The translations under genes and the position numbers were made by a program. Shown piece after piece: positions 1-8,136 of a stretch of DNA of 64,000 nucleotides. The stretch is from SHLQ01 sp964610745. GTDB taxonomy: Bacteria > Actinomycetota > Acidimicrobiia > Acidimicrobiales > SHLQ01. The stretch covers positions 25,881-89,880 of the forward strand of contig CAZSYL010000009.1 of the NCBI GenBank assembly GCA_964610745.1, in the 5' to 3' direction. Below the pieces are notes generated by a model, which worked only from the letters and a program-made list of their open reading frames with translations, was not told the DNA's origin and searched no databases. How positions within the stretch are numbered: the first letter of the stretch is position 1; the number at the start of each line of letters is the position of its first letter.

Positions 1-646
1 CAAATGGGAATGGTTGTGGCTCGGTGAAGTTAATCGTCACGGTGAGGTCATCAATTGCTTCGACCGTGTCGACGAACTCGAGTGCCTGGGTCTGACAACC
101 CGTGGCCTCATCCGAACAGTACTCCCACGTGAAGACGACATCGTCCGCGGTGAACGGTGTGCCGTCTGACCAGAGAACACCCTCTTGGAGTGTCCAAGTG
201 ATCGACGAGTTGTCTTCGGCAATGCCGCCGTTCGCGATGCTTGGGATCTCGGCAGCGAGCGCTGGGACGACCTGGCCGGTCGGATCGATCTCGGCGAGTG
301 GCTCGAGGACGAGGGACGACGCGAGGAGGTCCTTGGTGCCGGTGGAGAGCAGGCCGTTGGCCTGCGAGACGGCTTGCCACTGGAGCATGACGAGTTCACC
401 GTCAGAGCCAGCTTCGCCAGAGGCTGCGACATCGCCGCCGTCGTCGCCCGAATCGTCGGCGTCATCGCCCGAGTCATCTGAGTCGTCGCCGGAATCATCT
501 CCGGAGTCGCCGTCATCGGCCGAAGTATCGGTCTCTTCGCCGGTATCGGTATCTGCGGTAGCACCATCGTCAGAGCTGCCGCATGCCGCGGCGATGAGCG
601 CCAAGGTCATGAGCAGTCCTAGTACACGTATCCATTTTCTCTTCAT
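1..646 (-). CDS. Peptide/oligopeptide ABC transporter substrate-binding lipoprotein (partial)
   Basis: Extracytoplasmic solute-binding protein of the SBP_bac_5 family; it would capture peptides or related solutes and deliver them to the transporter. The start at 646 follows a strong Shine-Dalgarno (AGGAGGG). The first 21 residues form a lipoprotein signal ending in the lipobox LIAAAC. Residues of about 25-70 are an extremely acidic Asp/Ser/Gly/Thr linker, then typical family sequence appears (TWTLQEGVLWSDGTPFTADD). The C-terminal part lies beyond the left edge. It is the third gene of a minus-strand operon after the two ATPases, so the permeases are probably further left. Confidence 0.9.
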   Translation of the reverse strand, partial: MKRKWIRVLGLLMTLALIAAACGSSDDGATADTDTGEETDTSADDGDSGDDSGDDSDDSGDDADDSGDDGGDVAASGEAGSDGELVMLQWQAVSQANGLLSTGTKDLLASSLVLEPLAEIDPTGQVVPALAAEIPSIANGGIAEDNSSITWTLQEGVLWSDGTPFTADDVVFTWEYCSDEATGCQTQALEFVDTVEAIDDLTVTINFTEPQPFPF

Positions 647-686
647 ATTCTTCCCTCCTGTGTCCGGTCTCCCGGGGTTTGCTGAT

Positions 687-1877
687 TTACGTGACAGGTT
701 CGCTGTCATCGTCCTTGTCTAAAATCGTCGAGTACTTCTTTGGTTCTACGGGAACCTCGACTTGACGTTCTTGATCGATCTCTTCGGCGAAATGGCATGC
801 GACCCAGCGGCCTGGTTCGATCTCTCGAAACTCGGGTTCGAGGGTTTCGCACTCGCTGCGCGCGTACGGACAACGGGTGCGGAAGCGACAGCCGCTCGGT
901 GGGTTCGATGGGCTTGGTATATCGCCCTCGAGAATGACGCGCTCCCGGTTTCGCTCGACGACCGGATCGGGCACCGGCACCGCCGACTGCAACGCCTGCG
1001 AATAGGGGTGCATGGGCCGGTCGTAGAGATCGTCGACGTCGGCCAACTCGACGACCTTGCCGAGGTACATCACCGCGACTCGATCTGCGATATGGCGAAC
1101 CATCGACAGGTCGTGAGAGATGAACAGATAGGTAAGGCCGAGCTGCTCTTGGAGATCTTCGAGAAGGTTCACCACCTGGGCCTGGATCGACACATCGAGC
1201 GCAGCGATTGGTTCGTCGCAAACAATGAAGTCCGGGTTGAGGGCGATCGCGCGAGCGATACCAATACGTTGCTTCTGCCCACCGGAGAACTCGTGTGGAT
1301 AACGATTCGCGTGTTCTGGGGCCAGGCCGACCAAACGCAGAAGCTCATCGATCCGCTCCGCTCGTTCATCGGCGTCCCCGTAGTTGTGCTCAACCAATGG
1401 TTCACCGATGATCGACGCCACCGTCATTCGGGGATTCAGCGAGGCTTGGGGGTCCTGAAAGATGGTTTGCATGCGCGGGCGCATGGGTCGTAACTCAGAT
1501 GTCGACTTTCCGACGAGCTCGATGCCATCGAAGAGCACACTTCCACCGGTGGCTTCATCGAGTTGAATCGCAACTCGACCAGCGGTGGTCTTGCCAGATC
1601 CTGACTCGCCGACCAGCCCGAGGGTTTCACCCTTGTGGATATTGAAGGTGACATCGTCGACCGCCTTGACGTGCCCAGTCGTTTGTCTCAGTAATCCGCT
1701 ACGAACCGGGAAGTAGCGCTTTAGACCGCGGACCTCGACGAGCGGTTTCCCAAGACTTCCAGCGTCGTTCACTGGTGCGTCTTGGATGTCGGTGTCCTTC
1801 ACTGGTGCGTCTTGGATGTCCGTGTCGTTCACTTGTGCGTCTTGGACGTTCGCCCCAACCGAGCTTCTTTCGGACAT
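687..1877 (-). CDS. Oligopeptide/dipeptide ABC transporter ATP-binding protein (OppF/DppF-like)
   Basis: Cytoplasmic ATPase that powers peptide import together with the adjacent DppD-like ATPase. Walker A GESGSGKTT is at about residues 90-98, the signature FSGGQ at 197-201 and Walker B with DEP at 217-223. The C-terminal oligopeptide-transporter extension carries the usual cysteine cluster (CRFRTRCPYARSEC). The ATG follows the TAG of the upstream gene with no gap, so the two are translated as a unit. Oddity: residues of about 13-40, ahead of the ATPase core, are three copies of a ten-residue acidic repeat encoded by a 30-bp tandem repeat. Length 396 aa, long for the family because of this extension. 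Confidence 0.93.
   Translation of the reverse strand: MSERSSVGANVQDAQVNDTDIQDAPVKDTDIQDAPVNDAGSLGKPLVEVRGLKRYFPVRSGLLRQTTGHVKAVDDVTFNIHKGETLGLVGESGSGKTTAGRVAIQLDEATGGSVLFDGIELVGKSTSELRPMRPRMQTIFQDPQASLNPRMTVASIIGEPLVEHNYGDADERAERIDELLRLVGLAPEHANRYPHEFSGGQKQRIGIARAIALNPDFIVCDEPIAALDVSIQAQVVNLLEDLQEQLGLTYLFISHDLSMVRHIADRVAVMYLGKVVELADVDDLYDRPMHPYSQALQSAVPVPDPVVERNRERVILEGDIPSPSNPPSGCRFRTRCPYARSECETLEPEFREIEPGRWVACHFAEEIDQERQVEVPVEPKKYSTILDKDDDSEPVT
1764..1853. repeat. 30-bp minisatellite, three tandem copies, inside the OppF-like gene
   Basis: Three 30-bp units (1764-1793, 1794-1823, 1824-1853) differ by only a few substitutions. The unit is a multiple of three, so copy number can change without frameshift. 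It encodes a repeating decapeptide of the type QDAPVNDTDI. The first two units are almost identical (differences at two or three bases), which suggests recent duplication by slippage. Confidence 0.9.
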
Positions 1878-2906
1878 CTATTGACCACCACCGAGTACAG
1901 AAACTTGTACCTCTCGAGGTGTGCCAGCGTCGATATCCCAAAAGCAGGCGGCAGCGTGCCCCGGCCCTACTTGCATCGTGGGCGGCGTGCGTTCAAAACA
2001 AGGTTCGAAGGCGTAGCTACATCGAGGGGCGAACGAACAGCCCTGCGGCTCTCGCAGCATGTTCGGCGGCTGGCCTTCGATCGAAGTGAGCTCGTGGCCC
2101 TTCTGATCGAGGCGAGGAAGCGACGCCAGCAGCCCCTGTGTGTAGGGATGTTGCGGGTGGCTGTAGATCCGGTCGACGGGAGCTTCTTCGACAACCCGGC
2201 CGCCGTACATCACAATCACCCGGTCGGCGAGTCCTGCAATGACCGCCAGGTCGTGGGTAATCCAGACGATTGCGGTGTTGAATTCTTCTCGTAGCGTTCG
2301 CATCTGGTCGATGATCTGGGCCTGAATCGTCACATCGAGAGCAGTGGTCGGCTCGTCGGCGATAATGACCTGCGGGTTGCATGCCAACGCCATGGCGATC
2401 ATGACGCGTTGGCGCATACCCCCGGACATTTCATGGGGATAGTTGCTGAGTCGTTGCGACGCATCGGGGATACCGACGACATCGAGCAATTCCTCTGCCC
2501 GGGCTCGTGCTTGATGTTTCGTGACCGAGGTATGGCGGCGCAGCGCTTCGGTGAGTTGGCGTCCAACGGTGAGAACCGGGTTGAGCGAGGTCATGGGATC
2601 TTGGAAGATGAACCCGACCTTGCCGCCGCGGATATTCTGCAGTTCGGTGCTGTCCATGGCGAGCAGGTCGTCACCTTCGAAGATGGCGGTTCCCCCAACG
2701 ATCTCACCCGGGGGCATCGGAATCAGCTTGAGCAGGGACATCATCGTCACGCTCTTGCCAGATCCACTCTCGCCAACAACGCCGAGAAACTCTCCGGCAC
2801 GCAGTTCGAACGAAACACCATTGACCGCGTGGACGGTTCCGTCAACGGTGTTGAATTGGGTCACTAGCTCATCAACATCGAGTACGACGCGGCCTCGTGT
2901 TGTCAT
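1878..2906 (-). CDS. Oligopeptide/dipeptide ABC transporter ATP-binding protein (DppD/OppD-like)
   Basis: First visible gene of the peptide-uptake operon. Walker A GESGSGKS is at about residues 45-52 of this start, the signature MSGGMRQR near 155, followed by the Walker B region ending in DEP, and the C-terminal extension has the family cysteine motif (CSFAPRC). I chose the ATG at 2906 because GGGAG lies 7-8 nt upstream; a GTG at 2936 in the same frame would add ten residues but lacks a ribosome site. 342 aa, normal for the family. Confidence 0.92.
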   Translation of the reverse strand: MTTRGRVVLDVDELVTQFNTVDGTVHAVNGVSFELRAGEFLGVVGESGSGKSVTMMSLLKLIPMPPGEIVGGTAIFEGDDLLAMDSTELQNIRGGKVGFIFQDPMTSLNPVLTVGRQLTEALRRHTSVTKHQARARAEELLDVVGIPDASQRLSNYPHEMSGGMRQRVMIAMALACNPQVIIADEPTTALDVTIQAQIIDQMRTLREEFNTAIVWITHDLAVIAGLADRVIVMYGGRVVEEAPVDRIYSHPQHPYTQGLLASLPRLDQKGHELTSIEGQPPNMLREPQGCSFAPRCSYAFEPCFERTPPTMQVGPGHAAACFWDIDAGTPREVQVSVLGGGQ

Positions 2907-3226
2907 GTCGATTCTCCCGCTTTCGATTCCTGCCACTCGATCGTGGATCGCTATTTATCCCAACACACCTAGTTGCAGCGGTATCGACCGATCGAGTGTG
3001 ACCAGCCAGACCAAAGAGTGAGCGACATACTCGCGCGATTGCGCCAACAATGCCATTTGAGCGAAACGCCATTTGTGCGGCTACCCGAGAGTAAGTTCTC
3101 GCGCCGCGCGGACATCGAGCGTGACCCCACCGCAAGTGGATTTACGTCAAATTTGGTTCGCGAACTACAGACGAGGGCTGGGGTTGTCGATAGGAGCTTC
3201 TATCGAGGTTGAGTGAAGCAACGATC
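2907..3226. other. Intergenic region between divergent peptide-transport operon and M15 peptidase gene
   Basis: About 320 bp without a convincing gene. It must hold the promoters of both flanking transcription units, but I see no clear -35/-10 pair. Visible structure: a 10-bp inverted repeat CACTCGATCG (2934-2943) / CGATCGAGTG (2989-2998), and two copies of GCCATTTG about 16 bp apart near 3052-3075. The short reading frames here have no recognisable content. Confidence 0.5.
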
Positions 3227-4810
3227 ATGACGTCCAGGTCAAGAGAGCATCGGCATGCGGGCGCGGTCTGGTTCGTGATCGTCGCGCTCGTGCTCGCGCT
3301 TTCGTCGACGCTGCTCCCGGCACAAGACGGCCAAGAGGAACTCACGTTTGAAGAGTTGCAGGAGCAACGTGAGGCTGCCGCACAACGGATCGCTAATGCG
3401 GCTGCGACGATCGACGTAACCACTGCGACCATCGACGAATTGGCCACCGCAATCGACGAGATTGATGCCCTCGCGAGCATTCATCAATTGAGGCTTCAGG
3501 AAGCAATCGATCGTTACGACTCTGCACTTGATCGCCTCAGTCATGCCGAAGAGTTACAGCAAGAGGTGCTCGCGGAGATCGACGTGCTACGGGTTCTAGT
3601 CGCTGATCTCGCACTGGCACAGTTCACCGGTGAGACCGGCCGGGAGCCGTTCGAGATCGTGCTGTCAACCGATCCTGGCGAATCTGCTCGGCTCACTCAT
3701 CTTCTCGACCTACAAATCGGAAGTGCCGAGGACGCGCTTGATCGGTTGAACCTGCTGGAGTTTCAAGCCGATGAGCTCGTTGCTGAGCGCAATGCGGCGT
3801 CGTCTGTTGCCCAAGAGAGCCTCGCCGAAATGCAGCATCGGTCCGCTGAGCTCGACGCTGCGATCAGTCAACAGCAGCAACTGCTCGAGTCCGCCGAATT
3901 GCGCCTACTGGCAAGCGAGACGGACGCGGAGGCCGCGGCGATCCTTTTCGAGGAAACTGAAGAGCGCCTGATCAACTATGTGCGCGGGGTCGGGGCACCG
4001 GCGCCGGTTGATCGCGCAGACATCGTGACCATCTCCTTCTTTGAAGGGGAGGGAGCGAACCCGTTCTTCCAGATCCAGGTTCACAAGGACATCGAGGCAG
4101 AGACGCGCGGGCTCTACGAGCTTGCGTTCTCCCAAGGCATCGATCTGGGAGGGTGGGGCTTTCGCAACACGTCTCGCCAGATCGAGCTGCGTAGGGCACA
4201 TTGCGGGTCTAGCGACTTCGACATTTGGCTCAAGCCAGCCGGCCAGTGTTCTCCGCCTACTGCCCGACCAGGCTTTTCGAAACACGAACAGGGTCGTGCC
4301 ATCGACTTTCAGTGGAATGGTGGCAGCATCGGTCCTCGGTCGGGTGCTCCGTTTCGGTGGCTCGCAGCCAACGCGCCACAGTTCGGATTCGTGAACCTGC
4401 CATCGGAACCATGGCACTGGAGCGACGGGACCGCCCCCACCTTCGATCCAACGGTCGCACTTCCCAGCTTCCCAGATGACGTTGTTCCTGAGGTCGAGCC
4501 TGAGGGTGATACCGTCGACCTGCTCAACGAGCCGCTCGAAGAGGAAGAAGACGTCGTCGCTGGTGAAGAGGTCTCGGTTGACGTTGACGCCGAACCCGAT
4601 GGAGCGGAATCGGGTGAGCCACCGCCGGAGAGTATTGCTGCAACCGGTGACGACGCTCCTGACGAGCAGCCAGTAGTTGAACCACCCGTCGGTGACGAGC
4701 CGGTAGACGAACAGCCCGACGCGGCCGAAGACAACTTGGACGAACCGGGGGCCGAACAAGATATTTCCGCCGAACCGGCGTCAAGCCCCGACCCCACGGC
4801 GGATGGCTAG
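3227..4810 (+). CDS. Secreted coiled-coil protein with C-terminal VanY-type M15 peptidase domain
   Basis: Probable exported peptidoglycan peptidase. An Arg-rich N-region and hydrophobic stretch (residues of about 10-30) form a signal peptide or anchor. Residues of about 35-250 are heptad-like, Glu/Gln/Ala/Leu-rich coiled coil. A D-Ala-D-Ala carboxypeptidase/LAS domain follows, with the zinc motifs SKHEQGRAID (near 351-360) and EPWHW (near 393-397). A tail of about 115 residues rich in Glu, Asp and Pro ends the protein. The architecture resembles actinobacterial and CwlO-type hydrolases in which the coiled coil controls the enzyme. A TTG at 3209 in the same frame is a possible alternative start; the ATG gives the better signal peptide. 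Confidence 0.85.
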   Translation: MTSRSREHRHAGAVWFVIVALVLALSSTLLPAQDGQEELTFEELQEQREAAAQRIANAAATIDVTTATIDELATAIDEIDALASIHQLRLQEAIDRYDSALDRLSHAEELQQEVLAEIDVLRVLVADLALAQFTGETGREPFEIVLSTDPGESARLTHLLDLQIGSAEDALDRLNLLEFQADELVAERNAASSVAQESLAEMQHRSAELDAAISQQQQLLESAELRLLASETDAEAAAILFEETEERLINYVRGVGAPAPVDRADIVTISFFEGEGANPFFQIQVHKDIEAETRGLYELAFSQGIDLGGWGFRNTSRQIELRRAHCGSSDFDIWLKPAGQCSPPTARPGFSKHEQGRAIDFQWNGGSIGPRSGAPFRWLAANAPQFGFVNLPSEPWHWSDGTAPTFDPTVALPSFPDDVVPEVEPEGDTVDLLNEPLEEEEDVVAGEEVSVDVDAEPDGAESGEPPPESIAATGDDAPDEQPVVEPPVGDEPVDEQPDAAEDNLDEPGAEQDISAEPASSPDPTADG

Positions 4811-4869
4811 GCGACGCGAACGCCAAGTCTTCACCGCGGAACGGGGCGTGTCCGAGCTAGCGTCTGTTC

Positions 4870-5328
4870 ATGGAGTGGAACGACCTGATGCGCCTAGCGC
4901 TGGCCGAAGCCGAGCTGGCAATTCCTCATGGCGATGTACCCGTCGGTGCGCTTGTGGTCGTCGACGGCGAAGTCATTGCATCGCGTCACAACGAACGCGA
5001 GCTCACCGCGGACCCAACCGCCCACGCCGAGGTGCTCGCAATGCGAGACGCCTGCGCACGGCTCGGTACGTGGCGACTCGACAATGCCACACTGATCAGC
5101 ACCCTTGAGCCGTGCACGATGTGTGCGGGAGCTGCGGTGAACGCTCGGGTTGAGCGAGTCGTCTTCGGCGCTGCCGATCTGGAAGCGGGGGCGCTCGGCT
5201 CGGTCTACAACGTCGGTGTTGACCCTCGCCTACGACATACCTTCGAGGTCGAACACGACGTGCTCGGGGAAGCGTGTGCTCAAGCGCTCAAATCATTCTT
5301 CTCGAGCCTCCGCTCGTCTTCGCGTTAG
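4870..5328 (+). CDS. tadA: tRNA adenosine(34) deaminase
   Basis: Deaminates A34 to inosine in the wobble position of tRNA-Arg(ACG). The zinc-site motifs are intact: H52-A-E54 and P-C82-T-M-C85. Length 152 aa is typical. A TANNNT box (TAGCGT, 4858-4863) lies six bases before the ATG, so the gene could be leaderless; I see no good Shine-Dalgarno. It follows the M15 peptidase gene by 59 bp. Confusion with guanine or cytosine deaminases is possible but the spacing and sequence favour TadA. Confidence 0.9.
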   Translation: MEWNDLMRLALAEAELAIPHGDVPVGALVVVDGEVIASRHNERELTADPTAHAEVLAMRDACARLGTWRLDNATLISTLEPCTMCAGAAVNARVERVVFGAADLEAGALGSVYNVGVDPRLRHTFEVEHDVLGEACAQALKSFFSSLRSSSR

Positions 5329-5390
5329 AGTTTCTTCCCGAGCTGTTCGCCCGCACTCGTGTACCGGCGCACGACAGAAGGTCTCTACCA

Positions 5391-6038
5391 ATGACACAAA
5401 TTTCGTTCTACTACGACCCGAGCTGCCCGTGGTGTTGGATCACGAGTCGCTGGCTGACCGAAGTGCAAACGGAGCGTGATGTCGAGATCGAGTGGCTGCC
5501 GTTCAGCCTGGCGATCAAGAACGGAGAGCTGGGCGGTGAGGACGTCACTGGCCATCTCGACACGCACTCGATTGCGCATCGAGTTCTGCGCGTCGTCGAG
5601 GCCATTCATGCCAACGAGGGGATCGACAGGGGAGAGCTGTTCACCGAATTCGGAAAGTCGTACTTCATCGACCCCGAGCTCGGTGACGACGACTTCTTCC
5701 AGGCGGTCTTGGAGCGGTTAAACCTGCCACTTTCGTATTTGGACGAGCTGGAGAACACCGCGCACGATCAGGCACTTCAGGGGCACATCGACGCCGCGGT
5801 TGAGATCGCGGGCGACGATGTAGGCGTGCCACTGATCATCTTTGAGACGGTGGACGGTGAGCGAGTTGGTTACTTCGGTCCGGTGTTGCGCCGGCTCCCG
5901 ACGCCCGAACGTGGCTTAGAGATCTGGGACAGCCTCGTCACGATTGCGACAGGCGCGGACTTCTATGAATTGAAGAGAAAACGTCCACGCCGGTCAAAGG
6001 TCAAGACGACGAAACGGCTCTTTCCTGAGCTGAGCTGA
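5391..6038 (+). CDS. DsbA-family (FrnE-like) thioredoxin-fold oxidoreductase
   Basis: Thioredoxin-fold protein with active-site motif C12-P-W-C15 directly at the N-terminus and no signal peptide, so it is probably cytosolic, as in FrnE/2-hydroxychromene-2-carboxylate-isomerase-like members. The cis-Pro region VGVPLIIFE lies near 145. The reading frame is open further upstream (to 5274) but overlaps tadA; the ATG at 5391 has AGAAGG nine bases upstream and starts exactly at the conserved domain. Role: thiol-disulfide chemistry on unknown substrates, possibly mycothiol-linked detoxification. Confidence 0.8.
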   Translation: MTQISFYYDPSCPWCWITSRWLTEVQTERDVEIEWLPFSLAIKNGELGGEDVTGHLDTHSIAHRVLRVVEAIHANEGIDRGELFTEFGKSYFIDPELGDDDFFQAVLERLNLPLSYLDELENTAHDQALQGHIDAAVEIAGDDVGVPLIIFETVDGERVGYFGPVLRRLPTPERGLEIWDSLVTIATGADFYELKRKRPRRSKVKTTKRLFPELS

Positions 6039-6106
6039 CCTGTCGTTCGGCGGTACGCTCGCCACACGACCGACTGACGAACGACCGCATTGGGGAAGCG
6101 CTGACT

Positions 6107-6943
6107 ATGGGACGACACGCGATCAAGACACCACCGCATCATGCGACGTGGTCGGAATTCCTAGACGTCTGGAAAGAGGCCGACCGCATCGAGCTCTTTG
6201 AGTCCGCATGGAACTGGGACCATTTCTACCCTCTGGCCGAGCCATTCGACGGCCCGAATCTCGAAGGTTGGACGATGCTGGGTGCGCTGGCACAAGCGAC
6301 ATCGCGGGTCCGTCTCGGTGCCATGGTGAACGGCATTCATCACCATCATCCAGCGGTCATTGCGAACATGGCTGCAACGCTCGATCACCTCTCCGACGGC
6401 CGTTTTGAGCTTGGACTCGGGGCGGGCTGGAATTTCCAGGAGTCGGATGCATACGGGATTGCGCTCGGCGAGCTCCGCGATCGAAGCGACCGTCTCGAGG
6501 AAGGCGTCGAAGTCGTCAAATCACTCCTGGAGAACAAGTCGACCACGCACAAGGGTCGCTTCTTCGAACTCACCGATGCATGGTGTGAGCCAAAGCCAGT
6601 GCAGGGCAAGATTCCGCTCGTGATCGGAGGCAAAGGCCGGCTTCGCACGCTACGCACCGTGGCACAGTTCGCAGATCAGTGGGACATGACGTTCCCCGAC
6701 GCTCCGGCCGACTGGTTGGAACTCGACGAGGTCTTGCAGATGCACTGTGAAAAGGTCGGTCGTGACAGCACAGAGATTGCGCGTTCGGTTCACCTTGGCT
6801 TCGACGACGAAACAGACGGGGCTGAGCTGGCGGCTAAGGCCGATGGCTTCTTCGAAGCCGGAGTCGACATTGTGGTGTGGTCGATGCGCGGCCCAATGGC
6901 GGCCTCTCGCCTTGGACCCTTCGCGGAGGCGCTCGCAAGCTAA
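6107..6943 (+). CDS. LLM-class F420-dependent oxidoreductase
   Basis: Luciferase-like TIM-barrel flavin/F420 oxidoreductase. Family features are visible: the N-terminal substrate-cofactor strand, RVRLGAMVNGIHHHHPAVIA, LDHLSDGRFELGLGAGW and the later IPLVIGGKGRLRTL stretch. Length 278 aa. Such enzymes use coenzyme F420 in actinobacteria; the substrate cannot be told from sequence. It stands alone between the DsbA-like gene and the convergent cyclase gene, with only 8 bp to the latter. Confidence 0.85.
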   Translation: MGRHAIKTPPHHATWSEFLDVWKEADRIELFESAWNWDHFYPLAEPFDGPNLEGWTMLGALAQATSRVRLGAMVNGIHHHHPAVIANMAATLDHLSDGRFELGLGAGWNFQESDAYGIALGELRDRSDRLEEGVEVVKSLLENKSTTHKGRFFELTDAWCEPKPVQGKIPLVIGGKGRLRTLRTVAQFADQWDMTFPDAPADWLELDEVLQMHCEKVGRDSTEIARSVHLGFDDETDGAELAAKADGFFEAGVDIVVWSMRGPMAASRLGPFAEALAS

Positions 6944-6951
6944 GGCTCTGG

Positions 6952-7977
6952 CTATGTGCCCGAACGAGCGAATTCGACCCGGTTCCGGCCAAGGCGCTTT
7001 GCGTCGTACAGAGCAGCGTCGGATCGAGCCAACCACTTCTTTGCCGGTTCACCATGTCGATACATGGAGACACCAAAGGACATCGTGATCTCAAAGCCTC
7101 CGGGGTAGGAGATCTCGATTCGGTCACGGATCGACTCGGCCATTCCTTGTGCGAATTCTGGAGTCACGCCGACGGCGATGAGGGCAAATTCCTCTCCACC
7201 AATCCGAAACGCGAGGTCTTCGCTACGAAACGCTGATTTGAGCTCTGCGGCGACGTCCCGAAGCACGATGTCACCAATGCCGTGTCCATGCTCGTCGTTG
7301 ATCCTCTTGAAGTGGTCGATATCACCGATTACCAATGCAGCAGTTGCGTCCTGGTCGACTAGGCGGCGCTCAAGCCTTGCGAGCTCTGACTCGAAAGATC
7401 GCCGGTTTCCGAGACCGGTGAGGCTGTCTATACGGGATGCTTGCCGGTAGTGAAGATCGGAGTTCATCAGTTCCAGGGCATAGACCCTGAGGATGAGCAT
7501 CACACACAGGATGGTTCCGAGTCGAAGGAAAACCTCGTAGTCGACCGGCTTGGCCGGGCCCAGGGCTGCCAGAAGTGTGGCCGCTACTAGGAAGAGGAAA
7601 CTCCGACGTAGGGGTCGACCGGTGAACAGAACGGGGAACAGACCTGCAAAGGATGCCAGAAATGGGAAGAACGGTGAGTGGGCTCCTCCGGCAAAGAAGA
7701 TGGCGACGCTGAACATGAGCACACTCGTGTATTGATCGGCCACGTAGATGAACTCGGCGTCGTGGCCTTTTGCGACGAGTCGGCGAGCAAGCGCGGCTTT
7801 GGCTGCGTCGATCAGGACGGGGAGAGCCACCCACCACCCATAGAGGGGTGTTGAGGCCAACAACAGGATCCCGGCAGCAACATAGAGCGGGGCAAGGCGC
7901 GGGTACATGCGGTCGGACATTTCGACTACACGAGTCCGAGTCCTGTCGTTGACTTCGATGGAGTTATCCCGCGCCAT
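6952..7977 (-). CDS. Membrane-bound diguanylate cyclase (GGDEF)
   Basis: Makes cyclic di-GMP from two GTP. About five hydrophobic segments between residues 25 and 170 form an N-terminal membrane sensor region without a recognisable domain. The GGDEF domain covers about 180-338: metal-binding DIDHF at 219-223 and active-site GGEEF at 260-264. The inhibitory I-site RSED (251-254) sits exactly five residues before GGEEF, so product inhibition should be intact. No EAL domain. 341 aa. Confidence 0.93.
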   Translation of the reverse strand: MARDNSIEVNDRTRTRVVEMSDRMYPRLAPLYVAAGILLLASTPLYGWWVALPVLIDAAKAALARRLVAKGHDAEFIYVADQYTSVLMFSVAIFFAGGAHSPFFPFLASFAGLFPVLFTGRPLRRSFLFLVAATLLAALGPAKPVDYEVFLRLGTILCVMLILRVYALELMNSDLHYRQASRIDSLTGLGNRRSFESELARLERRLVDQDATAALVIGDIDHFKRINDEHGHGIGDIVLRDVAAELKSAFRSEDLAFRIGGEEFALIAVGVTPEFAQGMAESIRDRIEISYPGGFEITMSFGVSMYRHGEPAKKWLARSDAALYDAKRLGRNRVEFARSGT

Positions 7978-8136
7978 ATTGCAGAACCATCGGCACTACG
8001 GAGCGTGAGGTAAGGACGCTCTGGTAACTCTTTCTTGCGCACATCGACCGTCTAGGGCCTTTGAGTCGATCGTTGAAGATGCGTTCGACGATGTCGACCG
8101 GTCGATCACGACGTGTGGGCTTCTAGCGATAGCGAA

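Noticed and set aside
2934..2998. 10-bp inverted repeat CACTCGATCG/CGATCGAGTG as an operator
   Set aside because: CGATCG words are common throughout this genome segment and a chance 10-bp repeat at this distance is expected a few times in 64 kb.
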